Position numbers and translations under genes: made by a program. Below, one piece after another: positions 59,430-64,000 of a stretch of DNA of 64,000 nucleotides. The stretch comes from Micromonospora vinacea (GTDB lineage: Bacteria; Actinomycetota; Actinomycetes; Mycobacteriales; Micromonosporaceae). The stretch lies in NCBI RefSeq assembly GCF_015751785.1, contig NZ_JADOTY010000001.1, forward strand, positions 1,364,001 through 1,428,000, given 5' to 3'. Under the pieces are notes generated by a model. The model was not told the origin of the DNA. It made no database searches and saw nothing but the letters and a program-made list of their open reading frames with translations. Numbering within the stretch: the first letter of the stretch is position 1; the number at the start of each line of letters is the position of its first letter.

Positions 59430-60695
59430 TCAGCCGACCGGCGGGGCGGTGGGTGGCTTCGGTGCCTCGTCGTGCTCGGCGGGCTCACCGACCGGGCGCT
59501 CCTGCTCGCCGAAGGCGGTGCGGATCCACCGGTTCGCCTCCTCCTGCTCGATCCCGGAGGCGACCAGCAGGTCGCTCGCTGTGGTGCGGATCTGGGCGAC
59601 CACCACACTGCCGGAGAAACCGACCCCGGCGCCGTACGCCCGGCCGGCCTCGCTGACCGCCCGCAGCGACCGTTCCCGGGCCTTCTCCGGCTCCTCACCG
59701 GACGCGAACTCGTGCTTGAGCAGCCGGACCGACTCGGCGAGGTGGCCGACCGCGTCCGGCATCGGATCGGGCACCGGTTCCTCGTCCTCGATCAACGTGA
59801 CGGACCGGCGGATCAGCGTGCCGCTGTTGCGCATCGCCCGGTCGATCGGGTCGGCCGCCTCCGCGTAGTGGGTCAGTTCGTCGCGGCGGTGCCAGCGGGC
59901 CGGGGAGAGGGTGGCGGTCTCCTTCGCCCCCTCGATGGCCTCGCCCAGCGTGGCCAGTTCCTCCTTGTTGTTGCGCAGCCTCTCCAGGGCGGCCTGGATG
60001 GTGGCGCGGTTCCGGTTACGCAGCCCGTCCGCTGTGGCGTCGAGTTGGGCGGCGAGCAGGTCCAGGGCGGGTCGGGCGGCCCGGTTGATCACTCGCAGTG
60101 GGTTCAGTGGCAGCAACACCGCCGTGACCAGCAGCGCGATCCCACCGCCGAGGAACGCGTCGACGAAGCGGGGGATCTCCAGGTTCTGGGTCGACGGGCT
60201 CAGCGTCACGATCAGCACCGCCGTGGCCGCCGCCTGGATGACGATGGCCACGCTCGCCCCGGCGAAGATGGTGAGCAGGATCGCCACGGTGACCACCAGG
60301 CCGAGCTGCCACGCCCCGGTGCCGAGCAGGTAGATCAGGAGGTCGCCGACGGCCACCCCGACTCCCACCCCGACGATCAACTCGATGGTCCGGCGGAACC
60401 GCTGGCCGACAGACGCGGCCAGCGTGCCGACCGCGGAGATCGGCGCGAAGACCGGTTGCGGGTTGCCGAGCAGCTTGTGCGAGATCAGGTACGCCAGCCC
60501 GGCAGCCAGCCCGGCCTGCACAGCGAGTCCGCCGGCCATCCGTACCCGGTGCAGCCGGTCGTGCAGGGTGGCGCGACCGCGGTGCCGCAGCTGTTCGGTG
60601 GCCTCGGCGATCCGCGCGCCGTCGATGTCCACCAGTCCTTGGCGCAGCGCGGTACGTCGCACCATCGGCTGTCGCTTGTCCCGGGCCACGGCCAT
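59430..60695 (-). CDS. FUSC family (aromatic acid exporter-like) membrane protein
   Basis: A 421-residue membrane protein of the FUSC/ArAE type with an N-terminal set of about six spans (AGLAYLISHKLLGNPQPVFA, VTVAILLTIFAGASVAIVIQ, GGGIALLVTAVLLPLNPL) and a long helical cytoplasmic half. It probably exports hydrophobic or aromatic compounds; the substrate is unknown. ATG 60693-60695 was chosen; upstream in-frame codons have no ribosome site. Confidence 0.83.
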   Translation of the reverse strand: MAVARDKRQPMVRRTALRQGLVDIDGARIAEATEQLRHRGRATLHDRLHRVRMAGGLAVQAGLAAGLAYLISHKLLGNPQPVFAPISAVGTLAASVGQRFRRTIELIVGVGVGVAVGDLLIYLLGTGAWQLGLVVTVAILLTIFAGASVAIVIQAAATAVLIVTLSPSTQNLEIPRFVDAFLGGGIALLVTAVLLPLNPLRVINRAARPALDLLAAQLDATADGLRNRNRATIQAALERLRNNKEELATLGEAIEGAKETATLSPARWHRRDELTHYAEAADPIDRAMRNSGTLIRRSVTLIEDEEPVPDPMPDAVGHLAESVRLLKHEFASGEEPEKARERSLRAVSEAGRAYGAGVGFSGSVVVAQIRTTASDLLVASGIEQEEANRWIRTAFGEQERPVGEPAEHDEAPKPPTAPPVG

Positions 60696-60771
60696 GGGCG
60701 CGACTACCCGTGGTGGCCCCGCTGAATCCTCCCTTCCCGCGCGTCGCGGGCGGATGCGGCAGACTCGGGCG

Positions 60772-61428
60772 GTGGCTGATCTGTTGGACCGGTGGCGGGC
60801 GGCGGCCCGGGGCGCCGGCGCAAGCCCCGATCCGGATACCACCCGGGCCGGCGAGCAGTTGATCGTCAGGTGGCGGGAGCCGCACCGGCACTATCACACG
60901 CTGGCCCACCTGACGGCGGTGCTCGACGTGGTGGACCAGCACACCGACCTGGCCGCTCATGCCGACCTGGTGCGGCTGGCGGCCTGGTTCCACGACGCGG
61001 TCTACGACCCCCGGGCGGCGGGCGACGCCAACGAACGGGACAGCGCGGCACTGGCCGAGAGCATGCTCACCGGGCTCGGGGTGCCGGCGCCCATGGTGGC
61101 CGAGGTGCGTCGGCTGGTCCTGCTCACCGCCGGGCACACTGTGGCACCGGGCGACCGGGACGGCGCGCTGCTCTGCGACGCGGACCTGGCCGTGCTGGCC
61201 GCGCCGCCGGCCCGCTACGAGCGGTACGCGGCGGCGATCCGCCGGGAGTACGCCCACGTGCCGGAGCCGGCCTTCCGGGCTGGGCGGGCCGCCGTGTTGA
61301 CCGGCCTGCTGTCGCTGCCCGCGCTGTTCCGGTCGCCACCGCTGGCGAGCCGGTGGGAAGAGCCCGCCCGGGACAATGTGCGCCGCGAGCTGGCCGCTCT
61401 CACCGGGGAGCCGGAGAACGCGGGCTGA
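60772..61428 (+). CDS. HD domain metal-dependent phosphohydrolase
   Basis: A 218-residue HD-superfamily protein: HYHTLAHLTAVLD and AAWFHDAVYDPRA supply the metal-binding His and HD pair, and LTAGHTVAPGDRDGALLCDADL the later Asp. The substrate is unknown. CAGACT is six bases before GTG 60772, a leaderless start. It converges on the DUF4031 gene, overlapping it by 29 bases. Confidence 0.85.
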   Translation: MADLLDRWRAAARGAGASPDPDTTRAGEQLIVRWREPHRHYHTLAHLTAVLDVVDQHTDLAAHADLVRLAAWFHDAVYDPRAAGDANERDSAALAESMLTGLGVPAPMVAEVRRLVLLTAGHTVAPGDRDGALLCDADLAVLAAPPARYERYAAAIRREYAHVPEPAFRAGRAAVLTGLLSLPALFRSPPLASRWEEPARDNVRRELAALTGEPENAG

Positions 61429-61684
61429 CCAGGTGCTTCGGTCGGCGCAGGCCGGCGGCGCGGAGCAACCGGACCAGTTCCCGGCTCGGCACCACCTGGG
61501 CGCCGAGCCACACCGCCGCCGCGAACCTGTCGGCCGGAATGTCGTAGTGGTCCCTGTCGAAGCCGCGCCGGGGCGCGCCGAGCGTCTCGGCGAAGGCGTG
61601 CAGCTCGGCGTACGAGACGTCACTGATCAGGTGCGACCAGAGCCGACCGCGCCACGGCCAGGCCGGCCGGTCCAGGTAGAGCAT
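61400..61684 (-). CDS. DUF4031 domain protein
   Basis: A 94-residue protein fitting the DUF4031 family, with YLDRPAWPWRGRLWSHLISD at the N-terminus and GFDRDHYDIPADRF in the middle. The function is unknown. TAACTT is seven bases before ATG 61682-61684, a leaderless start; a TTG nine bases further upstream is less likely. Confidence 0.85.
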   Translation of the reverse strand: MLYLDRPAWPWRGRLWSHLISDVSYAELHAFAETLGAPRRGFDRDHYDIPADRFAAAVWLGAQVVPSRELVRLLRAAGLRRPKHLVSPRSPAPR

Positions 61685-61752
61685 GGTGCCCAAGTTATCC
61701 CGCGCAGTCGATCATGTTGATGATCGCCGGTCGGCGACCTAGCCTCGGCTGC

Positions 61753-63153
61753 ATGGCCCCCACCGCGCTCCTCGACGACCTGCGCGCCGCGCTCGGTGAC
61801 GACGCCGTGCTCACCGACCCGGACCTGCTGCGCATGCACCAGCGGGACGAGGCCGACCTGTGCGCCGCCGGCGTCCCGCTGGTGGTGACCCGCCCGCGCG
61901 ACACCGGGCAGGTGGTCGCCGTGGTCCAGGCGGCGGCGCGGTACGGCGTACCGGTGGTGCCGCAGGGCGCGCGGACCGGTCTGGCCGGCGCGGCGAACGC
62001 TGTGGACGGCGCTGTGGTACTCAGCACCGTCGCGATGACCGAGATCCGGGAGATCGACCCGGTGAGCCGGATCGCCGTGGTCCAACCGGGGGTGGTCAAC
62101 GCGGCGCTGGCCGGGGCGGTGGCCGAACAGGGCCTCTGGTACCCGCCGGACCCGGGCTCCTGGGAGTCGTCCACCATCGGCGGCAACGTGGCCACCAACG
62201 CCGGCGGCATGTGCTGCGTGAAATACGGCGTGACCACCGAGTACGTGCTCGGCCTGGAGGTGGTGCTCGCCTCCGGCGAGGTGCTGCGCACCGGCCGGCG
62301 TACGGCAAAGGGGGTGGCCGGTTACGACCTGACCCGGCTGTTCGTCGGCTCGGAGGGCACCCTCGGCGTGATCACCGAGGTGACAGTGGCGCTGCGGCCC
62401 GCTCCGGCCGAGTCGCTGACCCTGGTGGCAGTCTTCGGATCCACCGCCACTGCCGGCGCGGCGGTGGCCGAGATCGCGGCTCGCGGGCTCACCCCCAGCC
62501 TGCTGGAGTTGCTTGACCAGACCCACCTGCGGGCGATCGAGGCGTACCAGCCGATGGGGTTGCGGACCGACGCGCAGGCCCTGTTGCTGGCCGCCGCCGA
62601 CACCGGTGCCCGGGCGGCCGACGACCTGGCGGTGCTGGCCGAGGTGTGCGAGGCCGTCGGCGCCGACGAGGTCTACGCGGCCACCGACGCGGTGGAGGCG
62701 GCGGCGCTGCTCCAGGCTCGCCGGCTGGCCCACCCTGCCATGGAGAAGTTCGCGGCGGACTCCTACCCGGGCGGCAACGGCGGCCTGGTGATCGACGATG
62801 TGGCGGTGCCGCGCGGCGCACTCGCCGCGCTCCTGGACGGGGTGGCCCGGATCGCTGCCGAGTGCGACGTGCCGATCGGCGTGGTGGGGCACGCCGGGGA
62901 CGGCAACATGCACCCGAACATCGTGGTCGACCGGGCCGATCCGGCGAGCGTGGAGCGGGGCCGGCGGGCGTTCGACGAGATCATGCGGCTCGGCCTGGAC
63001 CTGGGCGGCACCTGCACCGGCGAGCACGGGGTGGGGCTGCTCAAGCGGGACTGGTTGGCCCGGGAGATCGGGCCGGTCGGCGTCCGGGTGCATCAGGCGA
63101 TCAAGTCGGCGCTCGACCCGGCTGGCCTACTCAACCCGGGCAAGGTGCTCTGA
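61753..63153 (+). CDS. FAD-binding oxidase (GlcD/D-lactate dehydrogenase-like)
   Basis: A 466-residue flavoprotein of the FAD-linked oxidase C family. FAD-binding PCMH domain: VVPQGARTGLAGAANAVDGA and PGSWESSTIGGNVATNAGGM (about 70-160); the C-terminal domain ends with GHAGDGNMHPNIVVD and GTCTGEHGVGLLKRDWL. It should oxidise glycolate, D-lactate or another 2-hydroxy acid. TAGCCT is seven bases before ATG 61753. Confidence 0.9.
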   Translation: MAPTALLDDLRAALGDDAVLTDPDLLRMHQRDEADLCAAGVPLVVTRPRDTGQVVAVVQAAARYGVPVVPQGARTGLAGAANAVDGAVVLSTVAMTEIREIDPVSRIAVVQPGVVNAALAGAVAEQGLWYPPDPGSWESSTIGGNVATNAGGMCCVKYGVTTEYVLGLEVVLASGEVLRTGRRTAKGVAGYDLTRLFVGSEGTLGVITEVTVALRPAPAESLTLVAVFGSTATAGAAVAEIAARGLTPSLLELLDQTHLRAIEAYQPMGLRTDAQALLLAAADTGARAADDLAVLAEVCEAVGADEVYAATDAVEAAALLQARRLAHPAMEKFAADSYPGGNGGLVIDDVAVPRGALAALLDGVARIAAECDVPIGVVGHAGDGNMHPNIVVDRADPASVERGRRAFDEIMRLGLDLGGTCTGEHGVGLLKRDWLAREIGPVGVRVHQAIKSALDPAGLLNPGKVL

Positions 63154-63163
63154 CCGGCTGGGG

Positions 63164-63700
63164 TCAGCCCTTGACCTCGGCCGGGGTGGCCTGGGTGAGC
63201 AGCAGCAGGATCTCCCCGGCGACGGGGGTGAGTTCCTCACCCGGGCAGTCCTGCGAGGTGATCAGCCCGGTCGAGGTGATGAGGCTGGACGTCAGCGCGT
63301 CGATGCAGGTGGTCCGGTACCGCCGGGCCTGATCGGTCTCGTCGGCCAGCCCCGGGTTGGCGAGCAGCACCTGGAGCCGTTCGGTCAGCTCCGGGGCGAG
63401 GGTGCCCCGGGAGGTCACGCCGTCGCCGGCGCAGTCGACGCACTGCCACGCGCCGTTCCGCTCGACGCTCAGGGTGCGCATCGGCCCGTCCTCGCCGAGC
63501 CGCTGGAGCAGGCTGACCTGACCGGCGGCGACAGTGGTGGGGATCTCCGGCTGGGATCCGCCACCAGCGGTGCCGGCTGTCGGTTGCGCCGCAGGGGTGC
63601 TCGGCTTGTCCCGGTCGAGGAGTGAGCACCCGGTCAGGGCGCCGACGAGCGCGACGGCGAGCAGAGTTACGAGCAGACGAGGGCGCGCGCGGGGTAGCAC
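63164..63700 (-). CDS. small lipoprotein of unknown function
   Basis: A 178-residue protein with an Arg-rich head, a hydrophobic signal and lipobox LTGC (VALVGALTGCSLL), followed by a Pro/Thr/Ala linker and a soluble domain with CVDCAGDG, RTTCIDAL and SQDCPGEE. I recognise no family. TAGGTT is seven bases before GTG 63698-63700. It converges with the FAD oxidase gene, ten bases apart. Confidence 0.8.
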   Translation of the reverse strand: MLPRARPRLLVTLLAVALVGALTGCSLLDRDKPSTPAAQPTAGTAGGGSQPEIPTTVAAGQVSLLQRLGEDGPMRTLSVERNGAWQCVDCAGDGVTSRGTLAPELTERLQVLLANPGLADETDQARRYRTTCIDALTSSLITSTGLITSQDCPGEELTPVAGEILLLLTQATPAEVKG

Positions 63701-63788
63701 GCGCGGAAACCTACCCCACCGTAGGTAGCGTTCGAAACCACCATCCGGGCCGGTATCGATGGTTACCCATCGGTAACGTCGCAATTCG

Positions 63789-64000
63789 TCATCGAGCGGA
63801 CGGGCGCAGCTCCACCTGATCGTCGTCGCCCCGGTCAGCGGCGTAACCCCGGACGTCCGGAGCGCCGAGCCGGGCCGCGTCCGCCGCCGCGTCGTCCGGC
63901 ATCAACTGGGACTGCCGCTCCGCCTCCACCCGGGCGCGGTAGTGCTCGACCTCGCGAGCCCGGGTGGCCGCGTCCCAACCGAGCACCGCGCCCATCAACT
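63789..64000 (-). CDS. glpD: glycerol-3-phosphate dehydrogenase GlpD, C-terminal end (5' part outside window)
   Basis: The last 70 or so residues of a protein whose start is beyond the right edge. MGAVLGWDAATRAREVEHYR and ARVEAERQSQL closely match the end of actinobacterial FAD-dependent GlpD. The enzyme oxidises sn-glycerol 3-phosphate to dihydroxyacetone phosphate at the membrane. The tail is acidic, then RPSAR. Confidence 0.72.
   Translation of the reverse strand, partial: LMGAVLGWDAATRAREVEHYRARVEAERQSQLMPDDAAADAARLGAPDVRGYAADRGDDDQVELRPSAR

Noticed and set aside
60741..60755. CCCGCGCGTCGCGGG hairpin before the HD gene as a terminator
   Set aside because: Six pairs with a three-base loop, in divergent promoter DNA; too weak to support.

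Overview
The window is chromosomal DNA of a very G+C-rich actinomycete, almost certainly of the family Micromonosporaceae (Micromonospora or a close relative). The support is: about 70 tightly packed genes with strong GC third-position bias; mycothiol genes (mshA, mshD and a mycothiol-dependent-isomerase-like protein); mycobacterial-type synteny for glnR-mshD-pst and for XRE regulator-hbhA-DUF2516; an actinobacterial SAM-IV riboswitch; and many genes that start 6-8 bases after a TAnnnT box, which points to leaderless mRNAs. The genus is inferred from general character, not from a database match.

Layout. 1-4.96 kb: mshA (cut by the left edge), an SDR, a methyltransferase, murB and a DinB/MDMPI-like protein. 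4.97-10.9 kb: a sugar-uptake operon like the cellobiose (ceb) system, with a binding lipoprotein, two permeases, a GH1 beta-glucosidase and a LacI repressor, behind a promoter that carries two copies of an AGAGCGCTCT palindrome. 10.9-12.6 kb: intergenic inverted repeats, RidA and a double GNAT protein. 12.6-18.6 kb: macrodomain and EI24 proteins, then an ABC-2 exporter with a NarL-type two-component pair and a WYL regulator. 18.6-32.6 kb: metabolic and housekeeping genes including AlaX, hbhA with its regulator, asparaginase, a BKACE-type enzyme, YgfZ with a Fur protein, an aminotransferase, nitrobindin, DsrE, and an SCP2/glycogen-debranching pair. 33.25-34.47 kb: a visibly less G+C-rich pocket with an overlapping pair of unrecognised genes (61 and 249 residues), the best candidate here for an undescribed system.

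34.5-36.9 kb: the sulfurtransferase sseA with DUF1416, preceded by a 25-residue cysteine-containing leader peptide and hairpins, then an LmeA-like protein. 38-50.4 kb: a nitrogen/phosphate block: glnR, a NodB deacetylase, mshD, pstSCAB behind a PHO box, NUDIX and Gfo/Idh genes, pit with its DUF47 partner, and ppk2. A three-unit PHO box lies across the ppk2 stop codon, upstream of DUF47-pit. 50.5-64 kb: an ECF41 sigma factor, DUF402, a DinG-like helicase, an AI-2E family transporter, a GroES-like protein, a 55-residue membrane peptide, PrsW, a class V aminotransferase under a SAM-IV riboswitch, FUSC, HD and DUF4031 proteins, a GlcD-like FAD oxidase, a lipoprotein, and the 3' end of glpD at the right edge.

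How it works together: the ceb-like operon imports and cleaves beta-glucosides under a self-encoded repressor. The pst/pit/ppk2 group imports phosphate and uses polyphosphate under PhoP control, next to the nitrogen regulator GlnR. Sulfur genes appear controlled at the RNA level, by a translated Cys leader for sseA and by a SAM riboswitch for the class V aminotransferase. No tRNA, rRNA, CRISPR array, transposase or integrase was seen.
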